A DNA stretch of 64,000 nucleotides from Batrachochytrium dendrobatidis JAM81 (taxonomy: Eukaryota > Chytridiomycota > Chytridiomycetes > Rhizophydiales), in the NCBI RefSeq assembly GCF_000203795.2, contig NW_006281103.1, positions 95,067 to 159,066 of the forward strand. The letters are read 5' to 3'. Shown here one piece after another: positions 13,151 through 24,970 of the stretch (positions within the stretch are counted from its first letter, which is position 1; every line of letters starts with the position of its first letter). The notes below the pieces were generated by a model, which was not told the DNA's origin, did not search any database, and worked only from the letters and a program-made list of their open reading frames with translations. Position numbers and translations under genes: made by a program.

Positions 13151-13471
13151 TTGTTTACTCCTTGTCCCTGTTCCTATCACAACTTCAAACCTCGTCATGA
13201 AAAACTCCCCGGAAGCCCGTTCCAATCTAATCGACGGTTCCCCTCACTCACGACATTCCAGTCGCACTCGTCCAACGACATGCAGATTGACGCAGTCGTT
13301 CGAGGCCCGTTATCCACTCAAGAAAGGAAGCGCCAACGTCAGCTCGGCTTATGTTTATATTGTGGCCAGCCAGGTCACCGAGCTCATGACTGCCCTAGCA
13401 GAAGTCCTAATAGAAGAACGACTCCAGGTTCCAGATCCGTCGTTCGCCAAACCAACACCTTTGCCTCTTGA
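13151..13471 (+). CDS. Gag fragment with CCHC zinc knuckle
   Basis: This 106-residue frame holds a canonical retroviral-type zinc knuckle, C-x2-C-x4-H-x4-C, at residues 68-81 (13352-13393), preceded by a basic R/Q/E-rich stretch. That order is typical of the C-terminal part of Ty3/gypsy Gag in fungi, where the domain binds element RNA. The capsid part of Gag is missing, and the frame ends soon after the knuckle. The following frame (13468-13686) is probably broken sequence leading towards the lost protease. The ATG at 13151 is only the first available start; translation may begin elsewhere or not at all. Confidence 0.75.
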   Translation: MFTPCPCSYHNFKPRHEKLPGSPFQSNRRFPSLTTFQSHSSNDMQIDAVVRGPLSTQERKRQRQLGLCLYCGQPGHRAHDCPSRSPNRRTTPGSRSVVRQTNTFAS

Positions 13472-13682
13472 AAACAGTTATGGGTGAAGCAGTGGATGTA
13501 GCCCGTGGTATGCTTGACAAGGATGTTGATGTGGTAGTACCCTCTGGGGAAACAGGCTCTTTTACACAGACGCCCTCCACATCTCCTTTGTACTCGCATC
13601 AGCCAGCAAAACCCACACACCATGCTAAGTCTGTTCAATGTAAAACTCCATCCTGTTCATACCCGTTTCCTGTTCTCGTTTC

Positions 13683-13966
13683 CTAGTTTTCCCAGTTATT
13701 CCTTGTTTTCTTGTCAATGATTCACATTTCATTGAACCTCCTAGTTTTCCCAGTTATTCCTTGTTTTCTTGTCAATGATTCACATTTCATTGAACCTCCT
13801 AGTTTTCCCAGTTATTCCTTGTTTTCTTGTCAATGATTCACATTTCATTGAACCTCCTAGTTTTCCCAGTTATTCCTTGTTTTCTTGTCAATGATTCACA
13901 TTTCATTGAACCTCCTAGTTTTCCCAGTTATTCCTCGTTTTCTTGTCAATGATTCCTGTTTTGAGT
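13683..13966 (+). repeat. 58-bp tandem repeat, four full copies plus a partial
   Basis: Copies beginning CTAGTTTTCC start at 13683, 13741, 13799, 13857 and 13915. The last is partial and carries one change. The period is 58, not a multiple of three, so the array cannot keep a reading frame open and replaces the pol region. Confidence 0.95.
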
Positions 13967-14054
13967 TGCCAACCTCAGATTTACCTCGTATCCAGGCAAC
14001 TACCACCGCATCGAAACCCAAGTAACCGTATCGACTCCAGAGACGTCGTCGTTT

Positions 14055-14067
14055 GGAGGGGAGATAA
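14055..14067 (+). other. Polypurine tract
   Basis: GGAGGGGAGATAA lies directly before the 3' LTR, where the plus-strand primer of LTR retroelements is expected. Confidence 0.85.
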
Positions 14068-14374
14068 TGTGAGGATCACAGCCATGAGGACCTTAGATTA
14101 ATTACCTTGCGGTTACACAACACCCTAAGGACTGATATTAACCTCCTTATGACCGATCGAATCCCTAAGGACTCATGTTGACCGCCGTAGGGACACGCAA
14201 CTCACTAAGAACCTGTGCGATCCCTTTACGGCTGTACTCTTGTTGAGGTCTATAAATAGACCATACTTGTCATATATGTTTACCTCAGTTTTATCAATAA
14301 AGTTCCTTGATCCTAGTTAGTAACAAGCACCTGGTTTCCCTTCGCCTTATTTTGCGATTAAGTACTTCCTGACA
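14068..14374 (+). repeat. 3' LTR
   Basis: This 307-bp copy reads the same as the 5' LTR throughout and is followed by the second AAAAC target copy. Its AATAAA signal would end the element transcript. Confidence 0.93.
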
Positions 14375-14379
14375 AAAAC

Positions 14380-16745
14380 GACACTTTCGGACATGCACTT
14401 GATGGCCATGATACACATTGATATATTGCACCAATGACAACGTAATCATATACACAATACATGACTATATGTGTGCCATACATTGCAGTTGATTTCGACA
14501 TTGTACGATCACTGTAGACCGAGTTATTAACACGCCAAACATCGACTATAATATCCAACCTACAAAACGTCAGCTATTCAATTATTGTGTTATCAAACAT
14601 GCATGGATTGTATTGAAATTGTACATGATACAATACCAAGTGTATACAAGTATTGTCATGTCACCATATTGACACAGGCTTGCGTATTGGTTGTGAAATC
14701 GGCCATTTAATTTGTAATTGTGATGATGCAAATGGTCCACTTTGAACATGTATAACTTGGCCAATAGCAGCTTTGTCCCAGCCATATTTAAACTGGTTGT
14801 GTATATAGCATGTATGTATGATACTACATTGTCAAACTGCATTAGTCAATACATTATAAATTAGTGTATTTCATGTTGGACGTTTCAAGACATTTAAAAT
14901 TCCATCAATATCAGCATGTTCTAACCTTGACAATTAGCGTCTGTTCACAAGCCATTGACAAGCCATCAAGTCGACCAATGCAGTACTATACTAGTTGACA
15001 TATTCTGCAAATATCGACAGTATTCGTAGAAAAAAAAACAGAAAACTTGATCTGTTGTAATGTCAACTGACCTGACGACATAGCTTCGGCTGTATATATT
15101 TTAGCGCTGACATGACCCTGATTACCACCATAATTGACCGCTGCATTAATATATCCGCATTCGGACACTCCAAACGTCATACTAACCACTCGTGTCTGAT
15201 ATTATCCGGACATTCGGACAGGATACCATGTCTGATATTCGGACAATATATCCAACTTTGTCAATATTGATGCTATCGTATTGATATATTGACCATTGTA
15301 ATATATATACATGATATGTATACAGTCCAAACCACAGCGCAATAAGTCGTGTTTTGAGTGTATACCGACGTGTCCAATTCGGTCGACAGTCGTGACTATA
15401 ACATGTTGTTAGTTTAGTTGACAACATGCCATGATGCATGTCCAATATATAGTATGTATATACATACATGTCCAGTATCAATCGCATGCATGTAGTGTCA
15501 TTATTCATCGAGATACACGCATTTCCAGTTTCATGTCAAATATTCGTGCTATGTGCAAGTTGTATTTTTTGCATGTATCGTATGTCAACACATGCATGCA
15601 TTGTACATACCAATGCCATGTGCATATACTGTAGTAGTTTCATGCAACTAGTGTCACTATTGACGACTATATATGACATCAAACACGTCAAAACGTCATT
15701 TTCGGACTTTGGTCGGCCCATTCCATGTCAGATATTGACCATAGTGCGTCAGTGACATCATAATTCGATCCGCAACACATAATTACATATATGTGGTGCA
15801 TACCAAGTCATTTGGTCGACTTTTGTGGTCATAGTCGATATTAAAGTTTTTAGTTTGCAATTGGTTTGAAACGACGAGCTCTACTTGTTATTTTAATCTA
15901 GTATCGTGTCTATCAGTCAATCAACAATTTATCTTGTATGCAAATGCGTCAAAAATACATGTATTATATCGTTCTGATTCGATATTAGTCGGCATTGACA
16001 CTGTACGACCACTACTGACCAAGTTATTAACATATTATCGACTAGCTCATACTGTCCCAGCATGTCGTCAAGAAAACCATCATATATTACAGTGTTGTGC
16101 CAACAAACATGCATGGATTGTATTGAAATTGGACATGATACAATATCAAGTATATACATGTATTGTCATGGCATCAAACTGGCATGATATCATGTATTGG
16201 TTGTGTAATAGACCATAATATATGCCAACAAAACGCTCCAAATCAGGCATGATTATAGTCGTAAATATATTATTGTGACTGTGTTGTTGGACAGTGACTA
16301 TCAATGACTATCAATAACTACTAGTGACTATCAATAACTGTCAATGACCATCAATAACTATCAATAACTGTAAAAACGATCAAGGTTTGTAGCCTGACAG
16401 TGTACAATCGAGTTTATTAAATCGTGTAATTCTGGTCGTTATTCGACTTTACCCAACACTTGAACACTCGATTGTTGCATACAGTTTGACAGTCGTCATA
16501 CATGGCCATGTGTATGCTGTTGTATAACCAGAGACGCAGTAGTGTTGGCATGTGTTGGTTGAATCGACATACTCGACACATACCAGTCAATGCAGTTTTG
16601 TCCGAATCCCTATTTTTGTTGGCTGTAGTTTTGCACAAACTTGAAACAGTCATCGTAACAGTGTTACTGTCATTGTCATCAAGCTGTAGTATGTGTAACT
16701 GTAGTATTGGTTGAGCCACTGACCATGTATTCGAGTATGAACGAC
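14380..16745 (+). repeat. Right part of B unit 6 and satellite unit A, copy 3
   Basis: The right part of the interrupted B unit resumes after the retroelement and leads into A3 (15111-16745). The match to 8085-10330 has a constant offset of 6406 up to a poly-A run near 8625/15030 and 6405 beyond it, a single-base change in run length. Confidence 0.85.
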
Positions 16746-18015
16746 TGTAGTTTTTTACAAACAATTGGTCAAACAACTGGTCCAACAACAGTCAAACAAC
16801 TAGTCAAATGCAGGTCTGGACAATCGTCAAATACTAGTCAGAATACTGGTCAGAATAGTAGTCAACAACTGGTCAGAATGCAGGTTGAAATGCAGGCTAA
16901 ACTAGTCAAACACTCGTCAAACAACAGGTGCAAATGCAGGTCAAATACTCGTCAAACAACAGTCAAATACAAGTCAGAATACTAGTTAAAATGCAGGCCA
17001 AACAACTGGTCAATATATGGTTTAAACAATCGTCAAATACCGATCAGAATACTAGTCTAAATACTAGTTGAACTGCAGGTCAAACAGCCAGTCAATTAAA
17101 CTATACAATGCATTTGATATTCATACATTACACAATCAATCGTTAGTGAGTATGCCAGTCATCAAACAACTGGTCAGAATGCAGGTTGAAATACTGGTTA
17201 AACTAATCAAACACTCGTCAAATACACTCGTCAAATACTCGTCAAAATACTCGTCAAATACAAGTCAGAATAACAGTCAAACAACAGGTCAGAATGCAGG
17301 TTTAGACAATCGTTAAACAATCGTCAAATACTGGTCAGAATGCAGGTTGAAATGCAGGCTAAACTAATCAAACAACAGGTTGAAATGCAGGTCAAATACT
17401 CGTCAAATACTCGTCAAATACTCGTCAAAATACTGGTCAGAATAACAGTCTAAATACTAGTCAGACAACTGGTCAATATGTGGATTAAACAATCGTCAAA
17501 CAATCGTCAAATACCGGTCAGAATACTAGTTTAAATACTCGTCAAATACACTCGTCAATTAAACTATACAGTGCATTTGATATTCATACATTACACAATC
17601 AATCGTTAGTGAATATGCCAGTCATCGATATGTATTGTAGTCAAATGAATGTATCGGCCATTGTAACATGAATATATGATGTGTATACAGTCCAAACTAC
17701 AGTGTAGTATCGTGTGTTTTGAATGTGTTCCAGTTGCGTCCAATTCAGTCGACAGTCGTGATTATAACATGTTTCCAATTTGATTGACGATATGGCCTGA
17801 TGCATGTCCAGTATATAGTATGCATGTATACTCATGTTCAGTGTCAATCGCATGCAACTAGTGTCACTATTGGTCAAAATATATCCAATTTTGGTATCAT
17901 GTCAAATACTAGTGGTAAGTATAAATTGTATATTTTTTTGTAATTTCATGACAATACATGCATGCATCATACATACCAATGCAATATCCATATACTGTAG
18001 CAGTTTCATGCAACT
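16745..18015 (+). repeat. C3 minisatellite with a truncated B start, then B unit 7
   Basis: The C3 tract is interrupted at about 17090-17165 by ~75 bp of the B-unit start and then resumes, so at least two C tracts were fused. B7 begins near 17560 and switches directly to A sequence near 18015, inside the shared word GCAACTAGTGTCACTATTG. Confidence 0.8.
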
Positions 18016-20880
18016 AGTGTCACTATTGACGACGATATACGACATCAAACACGCCAAAACGTCATTTTCGGACTTTGGTCGGCCCATTCCATGTCAGATA
18101 TTGACCATAGTGCATCAATGACATCATAATTCGATCCGCAACACATAATTACATATATGTGGTGCATACCAAGTCATTTGGTCGACTTTTGTGGTCATAG
18201 TCGATATTAAAGTTTTTAGTTTGCAATTGGTTTGAAACGACGAGCTCTACTTGTTATTTTAATCTAGTATCGTGTCTATCAGTCAATCAACAATTTATCT
18301 TGTATGCAAATGCGTCAAAAATACATGTAGTATATCGTTCTGATTCGATATTAGTCGGCATTGACACTGTACGACCACTACTGACCAAGTTATTAACATA
18401 TTATCGACTAGCTCATACTGTCCCAGCATGTCGTCAAGAAAACCATCATATATTACAGTGTTGTGCCAAAAAACATGCATGGATTGTATTGAAACTGGAC
18501 ATGATACAATATCAAGTGTATACATGTATTGTCATGGCATCAAACTGACATGATATCATGTATTGGTTGTGTAATAGACCATAATATATGCCAACAAAAC
18601 GCTCCAAATCAGGCATGATTATAGTCGTAAATATATTATTGTGACTGTGTTGTTGGACAGTGACTATCAATGACTGTCAATAACTACTAGTGACTATCAA
18701 TAACTGTCAATGACCATCAATAACTATCAACAACTGTAAAAACGATCAAGGTTTGTAGCCTGACAGTGTACAACCGAGTTTATTAAATCGTGTAATTCTG
18801 GTCGTTATTCGACTTTACCCAACACTTGAACACTCGATTGTTGCATGCAGTTTGACAGTCGTCATACATGGCCATGTGTATGCTGTTGTATAACCAGAGA
18901 CGCAGTAGTGTTGGCATGTGTTGGTTGAATCGACATACTCGACACACACCAGTCAATGCAGTTTTGTCCGAATCCCTATTTTTGTTGGCTGTAGTTTTAC
19001 ACAAACTTGAAACAGTCATTGTAACAGTGTTACTGTCATTGTCATCAAGCTGTAGTATGTGTAACTGTAGTATTGGTTGAGCTATTGACCATGTATTCGA
19101 GTATGAACGACTGTGGTTTTTTACAAACAATTGGTCAAACAACTGGTCCAACAACAGTCAAACAACTAGTCAAATGCAGGTCTGGACAATCGTCAAATAC
19201 TAGTCAGAATACTGGTCAGAATGCAGGCTAAACTAATCAAACAACAGGTTGAAATGCAGGTCAAATACTCGTCAAACACTGGTCAAATACTAGTCAAATA
19301 CTAGTCAAAATACTCGTCAAATATGATCAAATACAGGTCAGAATAACAGTCAAACAACTGGTCAGAATGCAGGTCTGAACAATCGTCCAATACTGGTCAG
19401 AATGCAGGTTGAAATACTGGCTAAACTAATCAAACACTCGTCAAATACACTCGTCAAATGCAGGTCAAACAACTCGTCAAATACTCGTCAGAATAACTGG
19501 TCAAATATGGTCAAACAACAGGTCAAACAACAGGTCAAACAATCGTTAAACAATCGTCAGAATACTGGTCAGAATGCAGGCTAAACTAATCAAACACTCG
19601 TCAAACAACAGGTTAAAATACTAGTTAAAATACTCGTCAAATACTCGTCAAATACAAGTCTAAATACTAGTTGAAATGCAGGTTTAAACAATCGTCAAAT
19701 ACTGGTCAGAATAACAGTCTAAATACTAGTTAAAATGCAGGTTAAATACAAGTCAAATACACTCGTCAAACAGCCAGTCAATTAAACTATACAATGCATT
19801 TGATATTCATACATTACACAATCAATCGTTAGTAAATATGCCAGTCATCGATATGTATTGTAGTCAAGTGAATGTATCGGCCATTGTAACATGAATATAT
19901 GATGTGTATACAGTCCAAACTACAGTGTAATATCGTATGTTTTGAATGTGTTCCAGTTGCATCCAGTTTGACCTGCAGTCGTGACTATAACATGTTTCCA
20001 ATTTAGTTGACGATATGGCCTGATGCATGTCCAGTATATAGTATGCATGTATACTCATGTTCAGTATCAATCGCATGCAACTAGTGTCACTATTGGTCAA
20101 GATATATCCAATTTTGGTATCATGTCAAATACTAGTGGTAAGTATAAATTGTATATTTTTTTGTAATTTCATGACAATACATGCATGCATCGTACATACC
20201 AATGCAATATCCATATACTGTAGCAGTTTCATGCAACTAGTGTCAGTATTGGTCAAGATATTCGACATCAAACACGTCAAAACGACACCTTCGGACATGC
20301 ATTTGATGGTCATGATACACATCGAATATTGCACCAATGACGACGTAATCATATACACAATACATGACTATATGTGTGCCATACATTGCAGTTGATTTCG
20401 ACATTGTACGACCACTGTAGACCGAGTTATTGACACGCCAAACATCGACTATAATATCCAACCTACAAAACGTCAGCTATTCAATTACTGTGTTATCAAA
20501 CATGCATGGATTGTATTGAAATTGCACATGATACAATACCAAGTGTATACAAGTATTGTCATGTCACCATATTGACACAGGCTTGCGTATTGGTTGTGAA
20601 ATCGACCATTTAGTACGCGATTGTGATGATGCAAATGGTCCACTTTGAACGCATATAACTTGATCAATACCAGCTTTGTCCCAGCCATATTTAAACTGAT
20701 TGTGTATATGGTATATCACCATTGATTGAGCATGCATATGCACGGTTTGCAGACATTTATAATTCGTGTTGAATGTGTTGTATGTGACCATTTGAAACTC
20801 GACTAATTGTGGTGTATTTTGACATGTATATTGACTGATGTTTAGCGTCTGTTCATGTGTCATTGATGCACCATTGACAT
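18015..20880 (+). repeat. Partial unit A4, C4 minisatellite and B unit 8; right edge of array
   Basis: A4 lacks its first ~470 bp because of the B7 fusion. It is followed by C4 (19110-19775) and B8. Similarity to the array stops near 20880, just after CACCATTGACATG. Confidence 0.8.
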
Positions 20881-21834
20881 GCTGTATTGTCCAACATTAT
20901 GTCGTGATGTTGAAATCAACAAATTGGTGCAACACTGAATGTATGTGGTGATTGTCGAGTATCGAGTTCATCTAGTTGTTTCTTGGTGTTTTCAATATCT
21001 ATAAGCATCTTGTTCATAATTCCAAGGTATGTGTTGTGTGTCAATGGTCTTGTTGCTCATAATGTGTATTTGCTATTAGGTTATCAACTGTTGGTAGTTG
21101 TGGTCTGAAATCGCATGGGACATGTCAACAAACTGCGTATGTTCTTGTACAATTTGCGATATTGCATTTGTAAACAATGTGTCAAACCGACGTTGAATGT
21201 GGTTCCAAATTGTCGATTGGTGTTTTGATATTGATGGAAATTGAAGTCTAGTTTCCATTCCACATGGCGTTCTAAACGCTTTGCAAAATTCACAGTAGCA
21301 TGGTTCAACAGAGTGTTGGGTATTGGTGTATATCAAACACTGTGGGATTTGAAACCTTGACCAGTGATTGAGGTGACTGTGGTAAAAGACATGACCTGAA
21401 TGCCACTACACAATGGTTTGTTGTACACTCCAGTGTGCGTTGGTTGGTCGAGTAAGCTCTGATATGTTCTTGTTGTATCAAGTTGTTATACAACAAACTA
21501 TCAACGTCAGAAATACAGAGTCAAGCTGATTGAACTCTGAAGATGAGTGCCTCGACTATAAGTGTTCAAATCTGTGATATTTGACATATCTAGTCACTTG
21601 TTCAACCATAACCATCATATCTTTTAGTTCTGGAACCAAAACAACTATGTCGAGTGGTAAAACAATTGTTCTTGTCACAGACGTTATGCTGTATAGTTAT
21701 GGGTCATTTCATTGCTGCTGTTTGAGATTCTGTCATGCCAAGTCTTGGGTTTCAGTTTGTAGTCAAGACATTCTGAACTTGACAAAGTGTTTAGTGTTTC
21801 CACTCTGTACACTTTTTACACTGTAGATTTGTAT
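20881..21834. other. Unassigned AT-rich segment between satellite and transposase relic
   Basis: Several 60-90-codon frames exist on the minus strand (21076-21496) in two different registers, and one contains a C-x2-C pair. They do not join into a recognisable protein. The segment may be the 5' part of the adjacent transposon or another decayed element. No terminal inverted repeats could be identified by eye. Confidence 0.4.
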
Positions 21835-22500
21835 TTATCAGACTCTGGACTCGAACAAGACATTGCAAAGTGGATATGTGACAACCTCGTAAAGTCACCA
21901 ACACTCGGACAAAGTGATGTTGGTAGTGCTCGAATGGACTTTTACCAGGCACACATCTGTCAGTCAACTATTTCAAGCATCTTGAAATGGAACAACACAT
22001 ACAGAAAGCTCACTCTTGTAAGCGACTGATGAATTGGCATGGATGAGTTTGTCAAGTATTGAAAACATTTGCACAATAGAATCAAATATTTGGATTGCAA
22101 TGGACGAGTTGGGGTTTAAACTTGGTGATTGTACAATGCATGGCTACACAAACAGAGGTGAAAGAGTACAGTCCAAAAACAACATTTCAGTTCAAAACTA
22201 TAGTCTAATAGTGTGTGTTTCATATGACGATCAATGTGTTGAGAGATTGATCAAGGCAGCAGTGAATGCTGTAATATTAACTTGTTAAACAATGACATGC
22301 AACATTCCCAAACGGTCCCAAACGGTCACTTTATTCTAGACAACATTCCATTCCACAAAACAACTCTAATTAGACATGGTTTACCAACTATTCAACAAAC
22401 AGCGCGATGTTTGGAACTACACTATACAGCATCATACTGTCCATTCTTGAACCCTGCTGACAATTACTTTGGTGTTTGGAATGACTGTGTGTGCTGAGCC
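21835..22500 (+). pseudogene. Broken Tc1/IS630-type DDE transposase
   Basis: The first part (to a TGA at 22027-22029) ends with a helix-turn-helix of the form C-Q-S-T-I-S-S-I-L-K with a basic tail, as in the N-terminal domain of IS630/Tc1 transposases. A second frame holds A-M-D-E-L-G-F (first catalytic Asp at 22103-22105) followed by G-Y-T-N-R-G-E. A third frame holds I-L-D-N (second Asp at 22339-22341) and L-N-P-A-D-N-Y-F (third catalytic position, Asp, at 22459-22461). Stops and frame changes separate the three parts, so the gene is dead. DNA transposition by cut and paste is the family's role. Fragments of the same family lie near 45.0, 48.4 and 63.5 kb. Confidence 0.8.
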
Positions 22501-23504
22501 ATTTCAGACACCAAACAACTTGTAGCTTCAATAAAACAAATAATCCATTTCCAACAACAACAACAATGAATATGTAACGATTGTTTATTCCAAGACAATC
22601 ATTACAAGATCAATACAGAAAAGTATTTGATTTTACGTGAATACGACTGTAAAATAAACTTGGGTGTTGAACCACAAGATTATATCATGCAAGCAAACCA
22701 TACGAGTGTATTTTGGCAGTGCTACAAGTTTGTTGACCAACTCATGTATGGCAGTATCAGCACAAACTCGACTGATCGAACAGCCATATATACACATTGT
22801 TGTCAGTTACATCGAGTGATTGTTCAAATAGGTCGATTCAGATGGATTGCATATAACCGACTAATCCAGCATCCATCCATTGTCAAACAACCATAATGCA
22901 CAATACCACCAAGTGTGCAATTACACTCGCACTGATCAGTCGTTGCACAGTATGCATTGGTCAATGTCAAACATATGTGTGTCTGCAACTAAATTGCAGT
23001 CCATGACACATCCACACGATCCAACATGACAAATCATGTATTGTGAGTCCAAGATTGATTCAAAACCTGATCATGGTAAACACAGCATGTTGTTGCATAT
23101 CAGAGTCGATATATCGAGTGACAGTTGCACACTTGCTGATGATGCACAGCGTATCAGTCACAATACATGCACGGTATTGCATTGCAGTCATTGGATGACA
23201 GCTGTTTGCAATGTGATACTGATCGACATACATCAGCATGGTGTGATGTGACCATAACCATGGTGGAATGTGTTGGAGTTGACATTGTGAGTTGACAATC
23301 GATACACCATGCACATGACTGGAACATATATATTCGAGTGTGGTTTGGTTGGTGTCAGGTTGATCATGCAATCACATCGGTGCAACGAGTGAGTGAGCTA
23401 ATGGTGATCTGGACCCATTTCAACAACAAGGAATTGACAGTCATGGATTTGCATGCATTCAATATGTGTAGCACACCGAATGATCAGTCATGACAGCACA
23501 TAGT
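22501..23504. other. Transposon 3' flank and unassigned DNA
   Basis: At 22575-22670 the sequence resembles, with many changes, the dispersed module seen at 48.53-48.61 and 63.53-63.61 kb (TTTATTCC...ACATGAATAC), so it is probably the 3' end of the transposon. The remainder to 23504 has only short unsupported frames. Confidence 0.5.
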
Positions 23505-23694
23505 AGTTGATTGGTGCAATATGATCAAACCATTAGTATAATACACTATGGTTTGGCAATACACGATGTTTATTGAATGAATGACATTGGATGCATGACA
23601 CATGACAATTAAACCAACATGCAATACACGCTGCATTGTAGTATATTCTAGATGAGACTGTGATGGTTCACTCAACTCCAACATCGTGACGGGT

Positions 23695-24402
23695 CTATGG
23701 TTGTGAAGCTTGCTGCTGAGCATCCTGCTCAAACCGTAAAAATACACTTGAAAAGTAACTGTAGAAAAAGTCAAAACAACTCTTGTACGAGTGATACGAT
23801 TCCAGGTTTATATTATCGTCAGAATCTGTCACCTCAAACTTATGGTGATGCTCAAAGTAATGTTTAAGCTCCAATTCTTGCTCAGAATCTTTTTTAAGCC
23901 TAATCCGATACCCATCAAGAATTTTTTGGAGAATCTCTTGGAGTTCATCAAGAAACTCACGCTGGGTTCTAATATTAGCTTCAAGGTCGAGGTCTACTGA
24001 TCCTTGACCCGAGGCTCTATTTAAAAAGTCAAAATCTTGCTCCAGATTATACAGCAAGTTTTTTTGAGCTTTGATCCGAGCATCTACATTGTGAATATCT
24101 TTCTCTATTTTGTCGATTTTAACTGAAAGTGTTGCGTGTTCTTCGATCATGAATACTCCCTCCAAGCCAATTGAATAGCAATACTTGCCAAACTCATTAT
24201 ATGATTTTAATTTTTTCGGATAACCAAACCTACTAAAAGTGTTCAAGATGCTAGTTTTAGCACTTGCAGTTTCAGTTGCACTGGGAGGAACTGTCGCAGT
24301 GCTGACTTTAGCACTCATGGTCGAACTGGGATCAACTGGATTGGCAACTGTGACTGAGCAGACAGCAAGGATTGATGACAGTACGGCAATTGAGAATTTC
24401 AT
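23695..24402 (-). CDS. Secreted coiled-coil protein, arm-paired effector-like gene 1
   Basis: The protein is ~235 residues when started at the ATG at 24402, which gives a clean signal peptide (MKFSIAVLSSILAVCSVTVA); an upstream in-frame ATG at 24435 would bury that peptide. After cleavage comes a Ser/Thr/Ala-rich stretch, then heptad-like charged helices (about residues 95-195, rich in K/E/D/L/Q), then an aromatic tail ending in a Gln/Ala-rich C-terminus. No catalytic motif is visible. The signal peptide is nearly the same as that of the gene at 38659-39627 in the opposite repeat arm, while the mature parts hardly align. It is likely a lineage-specific secreted protein of the host-interaction type, by inference. 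A poly(A) signal (AATAAA on the coding strand) lies at 23569-23574. Confidence 0.75.
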   Translation of the reverse strand: MKFSIAVLSSILAVCSVTVANPVDPSSTMSAKVSTATVPPSATETASAKTSILNTFSRFGYPKKLKSYNEFGKYCYSIGLEGVFMIEEHATLSVKIDKIEKDIHNVDARIKAQKNLLYNLEQDFDFLNRASGQGSVDLDLEANIRTQREFLDELQEILQKILDGYRIRLKKDSEQELELKHYFEHHHKFEVTDSDDNINLESYHSYKSCFDFFYSYFSSVFLRFEQDAQQQASQP

Positions 24403-24970
24403 TTTGGTGGTTGGTTGCGCAAGTTGTAATGTCATTCAACGAGCCAGTTTTTGAACTATATTTATATCCATTATTGAATAAATGATATTAAAAGCATATT
24501 TCTTGGAGACCGTCCTAAGGGATTTGTGTTACTATCAGGGTTGGTGTTGATTTGTTATCAATGTTAAAATGACTTTGAAATACCCTTTCTTTATATAATT
24601 GCTTATTGAAATTGGAAACGTAGCATCAGGGTGTGATTTGTGTAGAAATACTGTGTAATGGCACCATAATGCGACAAGGATACCAATGACTTGTATATGA
24701 TAATTCAGTCATCTATACGACCATTTGTCACCAATACAATAGTATGTGACATGATCATATTGCACCAATCGACCAGTATACGATCACTGGATACATCACA
24801 CGTTGGTATTTACCACTGCATATGTGTGATGTATATTGGTTATAGTCCATGATATCAACGAGTTTATGCATACTGCTTACACCACGTACATCAAACTGGT
24901 TTAGTGATATGCAAGTGTTGCGGTTTGACCAAATCACAATCACCCATATTGTCGACTGTCCAACTCGTTG
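24403..24970 (-). promoter_or_regulatory. Upstream region of secreted gene 1, partly conserved in the other arm
   Basis: Between about 24490 and 24545 the coding-strand order of a TTTGTGT-like word, CCTAAG and AGCAT is also found 70-140 bp upstream of the gene at 38659. Conservation of this patch among otherwise diverged upstream DNA suggests a shared promoter element, which is inference. Confidence 0.4.

Larger units (their letters stand above)
12804..14379 (+). mobile_element. Non-autonomous LTR retrotransposon, Ty3/Tf1-like, intact ends
   Basis: Two LTRs of 307 bp (12809-13115 and 14068-14374) that I read as identical start with TGTGAGGA and end with CCTGACA. The 5-bp target duplication AAAAC lies at 12804-12808 and 14375-14379, and the uninterrupted target is visible in sister B units (CACGTCAAAACGACAC). 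A primer-binding site, a Gag zinc knuckle, a 58-bp tandem and a polypurine tract are present. The interior is only 952 bp and has no protease, reverse transcriptase, RNase H or integrase, so it must rely on a full-length relative for movement. Identical LTRs and TSD indicate a very recent insertion. Confidence 0.95.
1712..20880. repeat. Higher-order complex satellite array (units A, C, B)
   Basis: The region is almost wholly made of three unit types in the order A (~1.65 kb), C (11-mer minisatellite) and B (~0.8-1.4 kb). A copies lie at about 1712-3340, 8709-10450, 15111-16745 and 18015-19110. C tracts follow each A. B copies begin near 4.0, 5.0, 6.0, 7.2, 10.8, 12.1, 17.56 and 19.8 kb. A1 and A2 stay in register at a constant offset of 6999 bases for more than 1.2 kb, and A2 and A3 at 6405, so copies differ mainly by substitutions. 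The many 60-120-codon open frames recur only because the DNA recurs, and none resembles a known protein. The DNA is rich in ATGCATGC- and TATATACATA-like alternating purine-pyrimidine words. Whether the array is subtelomeric, pericentromeric or interstitial cannot be told from here. Confidence 0.9.

Noticed and set aside
1778..20395. Dozens of recurrent 60-120-codon open frames in the satellite
   Set aside because: They recur only because the units recur, occur on both strands over the same DNA, and contain no recognisable domain; A and B units differ without regard to codon position as far as I can see.
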